The notes: generated by a model not told the origin, from the sequence alone. DNA of 64,000 nt from DASRAU01 sp035638075 (GCA_035638075.1 DASRAU010000016.1:1-64000); one strand, 5' to 3'; positions 19,201 through 27,487 are shown, counted from the stretch's first letter. A program made the numbers and translations.

Positions 19201-19890
19201 TCAGTTCGCTTCGGCGATGAAGTCGCCGATGTAACCGTCCGGGGTCGCGTACAAGATGAGGAGGCGCCTTTCGGCGGGCGGATACCACTCCGACGTGCCG
19301 CGCCGTACTTTGAGAAACGGGACGAAGCGCGCGTACCGCAGGAGCGTGTCGGTGGCGCGCGGCAGGACATCGAGCGTCGCGCGCAGCGCCGACTTCGGCG
19401 ATGTTCCGGAAGGGTCGCGCGTGCCGAGCAGCGCGCGCACGCGGTGTCCGGGCACGAGGCCGAGCCACCGCACCCCGGGCTCCCAGTCCACGAAGTCCCC
19501 CTCGACCGCCCAGCGTGACCCTTCGATCTCACCTTCCAGCTCGCGCGTGCCCGGGTAGGCGGCGTCGGGCTCGAGGCTCACCGCGGTCTTCCCCCACGAG
19601 GCGCGCTTGGCTTCCAGGCGTCCGACACGCACCGGGTCGCCGCCGCCGACCGGCTGGAAGGCTGCCTGCGCCAGCGCCAGGAAGGCGCACAGCACTCCGA
19701 CGAGCGGCAGCGGCCACGTCATGACGAAGCCGAGCAGCCGATCGGCGATCATGCCCTCGCGGTAGGGCGCTCCGTAGGTGGCGCGGGCGCGGATGGTCTT
19801 CGCCAGCCGGACGAGCGTCCGGAAGAAGAGCAGGCCGCCGCCGAGCAGCAGGATGGCCGCGAGACCGAGGAGGATCGCCGGGGGCTTCAT
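19201..19890 (-). CDS. Membrane protein with two N-terminal spans, unknown function
   Basis: 229 residues. Two hydrophobic spans at about 5-24 and 55-75 bracket a basic loop (RARATYGAPYREGM), followed by a beta-rich domain (VRVGRLEAKRASWGK ... WAVEGDFVDWEPGVRWLGL ... YVRNVPF-like strands). The C-terminal domain ends in ILYATPDGYIGDFIAEAN. I do not recognise the family. It is transcribed divergently from the small zinc-binding gene at 19909 with 18 bases between start codons, so their promoters must overlap the two genes. Confidence 0.65.
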   Translation of the reverse strand: MKPPAILLGLAAILLLGGGLLFFRTLVRLAKTIRARATYGAPYREGMIADRLLGFVMTWPLPLVGVLCAFLALAQAAFQPVGGGDPVRVGRLEAKRASWGKTAVSLEPDAAYPGTRELEGEIEGSRWAVEGDFVDWEPGVRWLGLVPGHRVRALLGTRDPSGTSPKSALRATLDVLPRATDTLLRYARFVPFLKVRRGTSEWYPPAERRLLILYATPDGYIGDFIAEAN

Positions 19891-19894
19891 CGTC

Positions 19895-19900
19895 TATACT
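19895..19900 (+). promoter_or_regulatory. -10 box eight bases before a start codon
   Basis: TATACT lies eight bases ahead of the ATG at 19909. Transcription beginning six to seven bases after the box would give a leader of only about one or two bases. No clear -35 is visible. It is one of several such arrangements in this window. Confidence 0.5.
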
Positions 19901-19908
19901 CCGCGCCC

Positions 19909-20121
19909 ATGGAACGCTGCCGTTTCGTGACGTCGTGGGGCGGCGTGGTGCGCTGCGGCGACGAGGCGTACCACGACGGCTTCTGCCGCTTCCATTTCGA
20001 GTGCTACCGCCACGGCGAGATCACCGAGCGCGGCCTCATCAACGAGAAGGTCGAGCAGCAGCGCCGCCGGGCGATCAACTTTCACGCCATCACGACGTCG
20101 ACCGGTCGGCCAGCCGCCTGA
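19909..20121 (+). CDS. Small Cys/His-rich, probably zinc-binding protein
   Basis: 70 residues: C4, C16, C26, H29, C32, H35 with the local pattern GFCRFHFECYRHGE. The spacing suggests one structural zinc site. The remainder is charged and helical (INEKVEQQRRRAINFHAI). The last 32 bases overlap the end of the oppositely transcribed mltG. The non-random cysteine placement, the ATG and the -10 box directly upstream support a real gene. The function is unknown; a DNA, RNA or protein adaptor is plausible. Confidence 0.7.
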   Translation: MERCRFVTSWGGVVRCGDEAYHDGFCRFHFECYRHGEITERGLINEKVEQQRRRAINFHAITTSTGRPAA

Positions 20122-21163
20122 GAAACGGCTTCTTCTGGTACTCGAAGACCGCCTTGTTGTGCTCCTCGAGGGTGCGTGAGAAGGCGTGCCGGCCGTTGTT
20201 CATCGACACGAAATAGAGGTACTCGGTGGCGGCCGGCTGCGCAGACGCCCGCAGCGCCGCGGCGCCCGGGTTGCCGATCGGGCCCGGCGTGAGGCCGTAG
20301 TACCGGTAGGTGTTGTACAGCGAGTCGATCTTCAGATCGTCCTTCCGGATGTTCCCGTCCCACTCGTTGCGCATCGCGAGCGCGAAGATCACCGTCGGGT
20401 CGCACTGCAGGCGCATCCCCTTCTTCAACCTGTTGTGGAAGACCGAGGCGACCAGCGGGTCCTCCTCGTCCACGGCGGTCTCCTTCTCGATGAGCGAGGC
20501 CATCGACACGGCCTGGCGCACCGTCAGGCCGCGCGCCCGCACGTCGGCGACCCACTCGGGGCCGAGCACCTCGCGGAAACGGGCCACCATGCGCTGCACA
20601 ATGGCCTTGGGGGTCGTCCCCTTCTGCACACCGTAGGTGTCCGGGAACAGATAGCCCTCGAGATCGATGGCGTCGTCGTCGAGCCCGCGCAACAGCGTGG
20701 TGTCGCGGAAGGCCTCGCCGAACTCGGCGGCCGTGCCGAAGCCGGCCCGCTCGAACTGGGCGAAGATCTCGTCGGATCGCAGCCCCTCGAGCACCGTCAC
20801 CTTGTGGACGTAGACGTCGGCCCGCTCGATCTTGTCGAAGACCTCGAGCGGCGTCATCGGGCGGCTGAATTCGTACTCCCCCACCTTCAGCTCGTCGCCG
20901 CGCCTCAGGACGCGCAGCGTCGCGGCGCTCCAGGGGAAGCGCCGGAGGATGCCGTGATCCTCGAGGATCTGCACCGCGCGCTTCAGCCCGGTCCCGGCGG
21001 GGATGTCCACGATGGCCGAGGCGGCGCCGTAGTCGCGGTACGGCAGCGCGATCCACAACCACGCGCGCACCGCGATCGTCCCGAAGAAGATGAAGGTGAG
21101 CAGGACCGCGGCGAGCCCGGCCCGCAGGAAGACGCGACGCTTCGGCAGTCGCGGTGGCGTCAT
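20090..21163 (-). CDS. mltG: Endolytic murein transglycosylase MltG
   Basis: 357 residues. An N-terminal span (about 15-35) anchors it in the inner membrane. The YceG-like domain follows, with the catalytic Glu near 224 in ASLIEKETAVDEE, then SVFHNRLKKGMRLQCDPTV and YNTYRYYGLTPGPIGNPG near the end. It cuts nascent glycan strands and so limits chain length. It lies 25 bases downstream of ruvX, a common pairing. Length and motifs are normal. Confidence 0.93.
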   Translation of the reverse strand: MTPPRLPKRRVFLRAGLAAVLLTFIFFGTIAVRAWLWIALPYRDYGAASAIVDIPAGTGLKRAVQILEDHGILRRFPWSAATLRVLRRGDELKVGEYEFSRPMTPLEVFDKIERADVYVHKVTVLEGLRSDEIFAQFERAGFGTAAEFGEAFRDTTLLRGLDDDAIDLEGYLFPDTYGVQKGTTPKAIVQRMVARFREVLGPEWVADVRARGLTVRQAVSMASLIEKETAVDEEDPLVASVFHNRLKKGMRLQCDPTVIFALAMRNEWDGNIRKDDLKIDSLYNTYRYYGLTPGPIGNPGAAALRASAQPAATEYLYFVSMNNGRHAFSRTLEEHNKAVFEYQKKPFLRRLADRSTS

Positions 21164-21188
21164 CGGAGGGCCGCGCCGCGCGCCGCGT

Positions 21189-21632
21189 TCACGCCCGGTT
21201 CCCCGCGCCCTGCGCGTCGAGCCACGACTGCAGGATGAAGACGGCCGCGGTCCGGTCGATCACCTCGCGGCGTCGCTTGCGGCTGACATCCCCTTCGAGC
21301 AGCGCCCGCTCCGCCTGCACGGACGTCAGGCGCTCGTCCCACGCCTCGACCGGCACGCCGGTCCTGCGCTCGAGGCGGCGTCCGAATCCTTCGGCGGCCC
21401 GGGCGCGATCCCCCCGCTCTCCCTTGAGCGACAGCGGCAGGCCGATGACCACCCGGCGCACCTCATGCTGCTTCTGCAGGGCGGCCAGCGCGTCGAGATC
21501 GTGTTCGAGGGAGGTGCGCACGAGGGTCGTGAGCGGCTGCGCCGTCAGGCCGAGCGGATCGGACAGGGCGATTCCGATTCGCTTTTCGCCGTAGTCGAGT
21601 CCCATCACCCGCGGCTCCGCCCCGTCCGTCAT
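21189..21632 (-). CDS. ruvX: Putative Holliday junction resolvase / pre-16S rRNA nuclease (YqgF family)
   Basis: 147 residues from ATG at 21632; an in-frame ATG at 21668 would add a 12-residue non-conserved leader. RNase H-like fold: VMGLDYGEKRIGIALSD with the first catalytic Asp, VVIGLPLSLKGERG, DERLTSVQAE and the last acidic motif VIDRTAAVFILQSWLD. The family is credited with 16S rRNA 5'-end maturation and proposed for Holliday resolution. It is followed by mltG and preceded, 51 bases away, by the heme selenoprotein gene. Confidence 0.92.
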   Translation of the reverse strand: MTDGAEPRVMGLDYGEKRIGIALSDPLGLTAQPLTTLVRTSLEHDLDALAALQKQHEVRRVVIGLPLSLKGERGDRARAAEGFGRRLERRTGVPVEAWDERLTSVQAERALLEGDVSRKRRREVIDRTAAVFILQSWLDAQGAGNRA

Positions 21633-21683
21633 GCTGGGCAACTTACATGGCCCCCCGGAGAGGGTCAACCGACCGGGGAGGCG

Positions 21684-23255
21684 TCAGTGCGCCGCCCGGG
21701 CCTCGCCCCAGTGCTGCACCTGCGGGATGTAGACCTCGGGGTCGTAGTCGGGGCTGTTGTCCTTCGTGTGGCAGGTGACGCAGTCGCCCGTGGACACGAC
21801 TCCGTAACCGGCCCCGACCTGATCGGGATGGCGGCTCGAAGCGCCGTGGCAGGCTTCGCAGCCGACGTGCTTGAGCCCCGGCGTGGATTTGGCGTTGACG
21901 AACCCGGTGGTCTGCCCGTTGCCGATGGTGTGGCAGCCGACGCAGGTCGGGTTGAAGTCCTGGTGGACCTTTTCGAGGATGTCGAAGGCGTGCGCGTGCT
22001 TCGACTTCGACCAGGTCGCGAATTCCCTCTCGTGGCAGGGCTGGCAGCGCTGCGATCCGGTGTAGGCCCAGGGCGCGCCGACGCCGCGCGAAATGACCGT
22101 CGGCGTCTGGGCGCTGCCGGGGATCACCGCGACCGCGCCCGGCGCGGCGCCCGGAGCCTGCGCCGGGGCCGGCGCCGCGGCGAAGGGATTGTCCGCCTCC
22201 GCCTGCGAGCGGTGCATGTCGTTGATGGCGATCTTGGTGTTCTCCATCAGCTTCGCGAGGGCCGGGTCGTCGGGCCACTCGCGCGTCAGGCCGATGACGT
22301 TGCGCGTCACCAGCTGGAGGGCGCGCTTGTCGCCAAAGCTCAGCCGCACCTCGCCCAGGTTCTTCCCCTGGTCGCCGATGTACTGCAGCCGCGTGCGGCC
22401 GAACTGCGAGTCCTCCGGGAAGTCGTCGGGCCGGGTCTGCATGGCGCCGTTGGTGCCGAGGATGAGGTCGAAGTCCTTCACCTTGCGGGCGAGATTGCGC
22501 GCGCCGTCGAGGTCGAGCGTCGACAGCACGATCGCCACGTCGCACTTGGCGCGCAGCTCGGCGGCGTACTTCTGGGCCGCGGCCACCGGATCGATGGTGA
22601 CCATGCGCCGGTCGTTCGGCCCGGTCTTGAGGAAGGTCGGGTTCATCGCCGTCAGGCCGAGGACACCGAGCCGGACGTCCTTGTTCTTCGTGCCGGGGCG
22701 CACCGGGGCCTTGACCACGACGTAGGGCTGCACCACCGGCGCGGCGGTGTCCTGCCAGACGATGTTCGCCGAAACCAGCGGGAACGTGAGCCGCTTCTGG
22801 CGCGCCTGGAAGGCATCCCAGCCGTGGTTCAGCTCGCGCGGACCGAACGCGCCGGCGAGGTAGCCGAGCTGGTTCATGCCGTCGATCAGGGCGTCGGTCT
22901 GCTTCTCGCCGGCGGCCCCGGGGTCGCCGGTGAAATCGCCGGCGTCGAGCCAGACGACGGGTGTGTCGGCGTAGGTTTTTGCGAAGACCGTTTTATAGCC
23001 GGCCCGCCGGGCCAGCCCGCCGCGCGGGTTGTGGGGTCAGCCGCACGGCTCGATCCAGCCGGCCACCTGGGCGGTGAACAGCAGATCGAGGTCGGGCGCG
23101 GGTCCGCCGGCGACGGCCGGGTTGAACTGGGGCGCCGGGAGGCTCGTCCCCTGCCCGGCCTGCCCCCACATCACGGCGGGAAGCGCCAGGGCCAGGAGGG
23201 CGGCGGCGAGAAACGCGACGGTCGATCCGCGCCGGCGCGAAGACTCCGTTTCCAC
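21684..23255 (-). CDS. Secreted tetraheme protein with degenerate metallophosphatase fold and probable selenocysteine at an in-frame TGA
   Basis: Read through TGA at 23039-23037 this is a 523-residue protein: signal peptide (AFLAAALLALALPAVMWG), then VAGWIEPCG-U73-PHNPRGGLARRAGYK, a metallophosphatase-fold domain (VVWLDAGDFTG, VSANIVW, DLILGTNGAMQ) and a C-terminal cytochrome region with four CxxCH hemes at C404, C438, C466 and C492. Related proteins carry EPCGC followed by a GGLARRA-like segment; here the second Cys is replaced by TGA. Both sides of the TGA are in the same frame and match the family without a gap. Metal ligands usual in active metallophosphatases (D-x-H near the start, GGHxH late) are absent: AQVAG and GTNGA stand in their place. 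A redox role is therefore more likely than phosphatase activity. Start: GTG at 23255 behind AAAGGA; GTG at 23282 is an alternative. A nonsense mutation or sequencing error is the competing explanation. Confidence 0.8.
22998..23016 (-). promoter_or_regulatory. Candidate bacterial SECIS hairpin after the in-frame TGA
   Basis: Starting 21 bases after the TGA, GCTGGCCC pairs with GGGCCGGC (eight pairs, one G-U) around a GGC loop at bases 29-31. Bacterial SECIS elements are hairpins placed just downstream of the UGA, inside the coding sequence, with a G early in the apical loop; this one fits in distance and loop sequence. A second, shorter option (CCCGC/GCGGG) lies closer to the TGA. High GC makes chance hairpins likely, so this is supporting, not decisive, evidence. 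Confidence 0.5.
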
Positions 23256-23364
23256 CGTCCTTTCTTGCTTCTCTCCGGTCACGTCACCCCCGCTGAACCC
23301 CGCGTCACGCGGGCAGCGGCGGCGATTATAGGGTCGGTCCGGCGTGGTGTCGAGATGGCTGGTG

Positions 23365-23370
23365 TAAAGT
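23365..23370 (+). promoter_or_regulatory. -10 box six bases before a GTG start
   Basis: TAAAGT ends six bases before the GTG at 23377, so transcription would start at or next to the start codon. No convincing -35 is visible. The same geometry occurs at 19909, 47688, 51963 and 61047. Confidence 0.4.
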
Positions 23371-23376
23371 CCGCGC

Positions 23377-23649
23377 GTGGCGAAGGGGGGACTCAAGATG
23401 TCGCACCTGGTGGTGGTCGTGATCCTGGCCGCCCTGATCGGCACCGCCCTGGGGGACCTGATGCACACCCTCTGGCCCGCGAATCCGACCGTCACCTGGC
23501 TGGCCGAGGGCATCCGGATCGGGACCAATTCCCCTCTCGACATCGACATGCGGGTGGCGCAACTGACGTTCGGAGCGGGCATCCGCCTGACGGTGCTCGG
23601 CGGCGTCTGCGCCGTCTTCGCCCTCTTCTTCTTCGTCCGCCGGGTCTAA
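23377..23649 (+). CDS. Small DUF4321-type membrane protein
   Basis: 90 residues with two spans: about 11-28 (LVVVVILAALIGTALGDL) and 66-87 (IRLTVLGGVCAVFALFFFV). The layout, with a short loop containing PLDIDMRVAQLTFGAGI, matches the small DUF4321 proteins that often sit beside maf. GTG at 23377 is used because the frame then begins VAKGGLK; ATG at 23398 is the alternative and would remove seven residues. It is five bases upstream of maf and probably cotranscribed. The function is unknown. Confidence 0.75.
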   Translation: MAKGGLKMSHLVVVVILAALIGTALGDLMHTLWPANPTVTWLAEGIRIGTNSPLDIDMRVAQLTFGAGIRLTVLGGVCAVFALFFFVRRV

Positions 23650-23654
23650 ACCCG

Positions 23655-24254
23655 ATGTCATTGCCGCGCCGGCTCGTGCTCGCCTCGGCCTCGCCGCGGC
23701 GCTCCGATCTCCTGAGGATGCTCGGGCTCCGCTTCGAGACGCGGCCGGCGAACCTCGACGAGACACCGCGCCCCGGCGAGCCGGCGCCCGACCTGGCCGT
23801 CCGGCTGGCGCGCGACAAGGCACTGGCCGTCGACGCCGCACCAGGCCCATCCCTCATCCTGGCGGCGGACACGCTCGTCGTGCTCGACGGCGAGGTCCTC
23901 AACAAGCCCGCCGATCGCGACGAGGCCGCGCGCTTTCTCGCGCGCCTGGCCGGGCGGACGCACGAGGTGATGACGGGCTTCGCCGTCAGGACGCATCCGG
24001 AGGAGACACTCGTGACCGACCTGGCCGTGTCGCGCGTGACCTTCGCGCCCATGAGCCGCGACGAGATCGCCTGGTACGCGCACAGCGGCGAGGGGCTCGA
24101 CAAGGCCGGCGCCTACGCCCTGCAGGGAAAAGGCGCCGTCTTCGTGACCAGCGTCGAAGGGAGTTACACCAACGTCATCGGCCTGCCGATGGAGCGGCTC
24201 TACCCGCACCTGCGCCGCCACGGCTTTCTGGCGATCTCCCCTCCCGGCTCATAG
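23655..24254 (+). CDS. maf: Maf-like nucleoside triphosphate pyrophosphatase
   Basis: 199 residues. Family motifs in order: LVLASASPRRSDLLRMLG at 6-23, the catalytic region ILAADTLVVLDGEVLNKP with the Asp of AADT, TGFAVRT, and SVEGSYTNVIGLPMERL near the C-terminus. Maf/YhdE/YceF proteins hydrolyse dTTP/UTP or modified pyrimidine nucleotides to monophosphates and have been linked to division arrest. The subfamily (YhdE versus YceF) is not resolved here. Confidence 0.92.
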   Translation: MSLPRRLVLASASPRRSDLLRMLGLRFETRPANLDETPRPGEPAPDLAVRLARDKALAVDAAPGPSLILAADTLVVLDGEVLNKPADRDEAARFLARLAGRTHEVMTGFAVRTHPEETLVTDLAVSRVTFAPMSRDEIAWYAHSGEGLDKAGAYALQGKGAVFVTSVEGSYTNVIGLPMERLYPHLRRHGFLAISPPGS

Positions 24255-24296
24255 ATTCAACGCGGCCGCGTGTCTTTCGCGCGGAGGGGAGTCGTC

Positions 24297-24650
24297 TTGG
24301 AATCGGCCGTCCTCGAGCCGTACGACAAGCTCATCCCGGTGGTCATCTGTGGCCGCACCTACGAGGTGCCGGAGAACAACACCCTCCTGCGCGTCCTGCA
24401 GTACATGAACCTGGAGCTGGCCTACACGAAGTACTGCTGGAACGGCGACTGCCGCAACTGCGCCTTCCGCTACATCTCGCGCCGCACCGGCAAGGAAGTC
24501 GAGGCGCTCGGCTGCCAGATGCGCTGCTTCGCCAACATCCAGATCACCCGCCTGCCGGAGGGGATCAACCTTCCCGGCGGGGCGCCGTCGGGATCAGGCA
24601 CTTCTTCCGACGGCACACCGTCGTCGGGCAGCACGCCGGCCGCCGCCTAG
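24297..24650 (+). CDS. [2Fe-2S] ferredoxin-like protein
   Basis: 117 residues from TTG at 24297, chosen because GGAGGGG lies seven bases upstream; a GTG at 24270 is in frame but lacks a site. Plant-type [2Fe-2S] spacing: C47-x4-C52-x2-C55-x17-C73 (KYCWNGDCRNCAFRYI then LGCQMRC). A low-complexity Gly/Ser/Thr/Pro tail (about 94-117) follows, unusual for a ferredoxin. The fold starts with VVICGRTYEVPENNTLLRVL. It is an electron carrier of unknown partner. Confidence 0.8.
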   Translation: MESAVLEPYDKLIPVVICGRTYEVPENNTLLRVLQYMNLELAYTKYCWNGDCRNCAFRYISRRTGKEVEALGCQMRCFANIQITRLPEGINLPGGAPSGSGTSSDGTPSSGSTPAAA

Positions 24651-24653
24651 GCG

Positions 24654-26132
24654 CTACTTCTCTTTCTGGCCCGGGGTCCAGCGGAGGACCGGCTGGCGGG
24701 CCGCCGTGGTCTCGTCGAGACGGCGGATCGGCGTCGTGTGCGGAGCGTTCTTCACCAGATCGGGGTCCTGGCGCGCCTCGGCGTCGATCGCCATGAGCGC
24801 GTCCACGAAGAGATCGAGCTCCTCGCGCGACTCGGTCTCGGTGGGCTCGATCATCAGGGCGCCCTTGACGATGAGCGGGAAGTAGATCGTCGGCGGGTGG
24901 AAGCCGTAGTCCATCAGCCGCTTCGCCACGTCGAGGGTGCGCACGCCGGTCGCCTCGAGGTTCTTGTCCGAGAAGACCACCTCGTGCAGCGACGGCTCGT
25001 CGTACGGCAGGTGCCAGGTCTTCTGCAGCCGCGCTCGCAGGTAGTTGGCGTTGAGCACCGCCGTCTCCGACATGCGCTTCAGTCCGTCCGGGCCGTGCGC
25101 CAGGATGAACGCCCAGGCGCGCACGAACATCCCGAAGTTACCGTGGAACGACCGGATGCGACCGACGCTCTTCGGGCGATCGTGCCGCAGGCGCAGCGTG
25201 TCGCCGTCCCGCTCGATCACCGGCGCCGGCAGGTACGGCTCGAGGATTTTCTTCACGCCCACCGGTCCCGCGCCGGGGCCGCCGCCGCCGTGCGGCGTCG
25301 AGAAGGTCTTGTGGAGATTGAGATGGTGCACGTCCACGCCCATGTCGCCCGGGCGCGCCTGGCCGACGAAGGCATTGAGGTTGGCCCCGTCCATGTAGAG
25401 GAGGGCGCCACGGTCGTGCAGGACGCGCGCGACCGTCTCGATTTCCCCCTCGAAGACGCCGAGGGTGTTCGGATTGGTCAGCATCAGCACGGCGACGTCC
25501 TCGGCGACGCGCTTCCGGAGCGCCTCGACGTCCACGCAGCCGCGCGCGTTCGACGGGATCTGCTCGACCTTGTAGCCGGCGAGGTGCGCGCTCGCGGGGT
25601 TGGTGCCGTGCGCCGAGTCGGGGATGAGCACCACCTGGCGCGGATTCCCCTTGTCCTGGTGGTAGGCGCGCACCATGAGGATGCCGACCTGTTCCCCCTG
25701 CGCGCCGGCGGCCGGCTGCAGCGTGAAGCGGTCCATGCCGCAGATGGCGGCGAGCGCCCGCTCGAGCGAGTGCATCAGCCGCAGCGCTCCCTGGGCCAGC
25801 TCCTCCGGCGTCTGCGGGTGGAGGTCGGCGAACCCCGGGAGGCGCGCCACCTTCTCGTTGATCTTCGGGTTGTACTTCATGGTGCACGAGCCGAGCGGGT
25901 ACAGCCCGAGATCGATGGCGTAGTTCAGGCGCGACAGGCGCGTGTAGTGGCGCACCACGTCCACTTCCGACAGCTCCGGGAAGCCCTCGATGTCGTCGCG
26001 GCGGAAGCGCCGGTCGAGATGGTGCTTGCCGTCCGCGGGCACGTCGAGCGGCGGCAGGTCGGCCCCCCTGCGTCCCGGGCGCGACACCTCGAACAACAAT
26101 CCCTCCGGCGGCCGCTTGTTGCGGGTCTCCAT
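24654..26132 (-). CDS. gcvPB: Glycine dehydrogenase (decarboxylating) subunit 2
   Basis: 492 residues, the C-terminal half of P-protein as a separate chain. The PLP lysine is K275 in NLHKTFSTPHGGGGPGAGP; SAHGTNPASAHLAGY and LYMDGANLNAF line the active site. With GcvPA it decarboxylates glycine and passes the aminomethyl group to the lipoyl arm of GcvH. The ATG shares one base with the gcvPA stop (TGATG). Length is normal for the split form. Confidence 0.95.
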   Translation of the reverse strand: METRNKRPPEGLLFEVSRPGRRGADLPPLDVPADGKHHLDRRFRRDDIEGFPELSEVDVVRHYTRLSRLNYAIDLGLYPLGSCTMKYNPKINEKVARLPGFADLHPQTPEELAQGALRLMHSLERALAAICGMDRFTLQPAAGAQGEQVGILMVRAYHQDKGNPRQVVLIPDSAHGTNPASAHLAGYKVEQIPSNARGCVDVEALRKRVAEDVAVLMLTNPNTLGVFEGEIETVARVLHDRGALLYMDGANLNAFVGQARPGDMGVDVHHLNLHKTFSTPHGGGGPGAGPVGVKKILEPYLPAPVIERDGDTLRLRHDRPKSVGRIRSFHGNFGMFVRAWAFILAHGPDGLKRMSETAVLNANYLRARLQKTWHLPYDEPSLHEVVFSDKNLEATGVRTLDVAKRLMDYGFHPPTIYFPLIVKGALMIEPTETESREELDLFVDALMAIDAEARQDPDLVKNAPHTTPIRRLDETTAARQPVLRWTPGQKEK

Positions 26133-27487
26133 CACAGCCTCCCGATCTCGTCGGCGAGCCGGTCGATCTCCGCCTTCGGATTCATCTCGGTGACGCAGAC
26201 CAGGAGATCGCGGTCGCGATCCGGGAAGTAACGCGCCAGCGGCAGGCCCGCGAGAATCCCCTTCTCCGCGAGGCGGCGCACCGCGTCGGCGGCCGACCCC
26301 TTGAGTCGCACGACGAATTCGTTGAAGAAAGGCGCCGGATCGGGGAACTGCAGCCCGGGAGCCGCCTCGAGACGCGTGCGGGCATAGGCCGCCTTGGCAT
26401 GGTTGTGGCGCGCCAGATCCATCATCCCCGTCTTCCCGAGCGTGGCCATGTAGATCGACGCCGTCAGCGCGCACAACCCTTCGTTGGTGCAGATGTTGGA
26501 GGTCGCCTTCTCGCGGCGGATGTGCTGCTCGCGGGTCGAGAGCGTCAGCACGTAGCCGCGCCGCCCGTCCACGTCCTTCGCTTCGCCGACGAGACGCCCC
26601 GGCATGTGGCGCATGAACGCGGCGCGCGCCGCCAGGAACCCGAGGTAGGGGCCGCCGAACGACAGCGGCACGCCGAGACCCTGCGCCTCGCCGACGACGA
26701 TGTCGGCCCCCTGCGCTCCCGGCGCCTTGAGGAGGCCGAGGGAGATGGGCTCGTTCATCGCCACGATGAGCTGGGCCCCCGCCTGCTTCGTCACCGCCGC
26801 GAGTGTTTCGACCTCCTCGACGCAGCCGAAGAAATTCGGATGCTGGACCACGACCGACGACGCGCCGGAGGCGAGCGCCTGCGCCGCCTGCTGCGGGTCG
26901 GCGGTGCCGTCCGCGCGGTGGCCGAACGTCTGCACCTCGATGCCGATGTGCGCCAGGTAGGTCCGCACCGTGCGGGCGTACTCGGGATGGAGGCGATCGG
27001 AGAGCAGGGTCTTCTTCTTCGGCGTCAGCCGGTCCGCCATCAGGATCGCCTCGGCCACGCTCGAGGCCCCCTCGTACATCGAGGCGTTGCTGAGGTCGAG
27101 CCCGGTGAGCTGGCAGATGAGCGTCTGGAACTCGAAGACCGCCTGCAGCGTCCCCTGCGAAATCTCCGGCTGGTACGGCGTGTAGGACGAGTAGAACTCG
27201 GTGCGCTGCAGCAGGTGATCGACGATCGACGGCTGGTAGTGCCGGTAGGCGCCGCCGCCGAGGAACTGCGCGCGCGGATCGGGCACGCGATTCTCGGCCG
27301 CGCGGCCCTGCAGGTCGGCGAGCAGGTCCTGCTCGGCCAGAGGACCCGGGACGTCGAGCGCCCCCTGCAGGCGCAGCTTCTCCGGGATGGAGGCGAACAG
27401 GTCCTCGGGACGCGAGAACCCGGCGGCCTTGAGCATGGCCGCCCGCTCCGCCTCCGAAAGGGGCAGGTACCGGTGCACTCCAGGCAT
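26132..27487 (-). CDS. gcvPA: Glycine dehydrogenase (decarboxylating) subunit 1
   Basis: 451 residues. The N-terminus (HRYLPLSEAERAAMLKAAGF) and SSYTPYQPEISQGTLQAVFEFQT, followed by TGLDLSNASMYEGASSVAEA, are hallmarks of the N-terminal half of P-protein. The ATG overlaps the gcvH stop as TGATG. It forms the alpha2beta2 P-protein with GcvPB. Split P-protein is usual in Acidobacteriota, Firmicutes and Thermotogota. Confidence 0.95.
   Translation of the reverse strand: MPGVHRYLPLSEAERAAMLKAAGFSRPEDLFASIPEKLRLQGALDVPGPLAEQDLLADLQGRAAENRVPDPRAQFLGGGAYRHYQPSIVDHLLQRTEFYSSYTPYQPEISQGTLQAVFEFQTLICQLTGLDLSNASMYEGASSVAEAILMADRLTPKKKTLLSDRLHPEYARTVRTYLAHIGIEVQTFGHRADGTADPQQAAQALASGASSVVVQHPNFFGCVEEVETLAAVTKQAGAQLIVAMNEPISLGLLKAPGAQGADIVVGEAQGLGVPLSFGGPYLGFLAARAAFMRHMPGRLVGEAKDVDGRRGYVLTLSTREQHIRREKATSNICTNEGLCALTASIYMATLGKTGMMDLARHNHAKAAYARTRLEAAPGLQFPDPAPFFNEFVVRLKGSAADAVRRLAEKGILAGLPLARYFPDRDRDLLVCVTEMNPKAEIDRLADEIGRL

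Noticed and set aside
21684..22877. 397-residue frame starting MNQLGYLAG as an independent cytochrome gene
   Set aside because: It lacks a signal peptide and ribosome site, and conserved family sequence continues upstream to the TGA and beyond.
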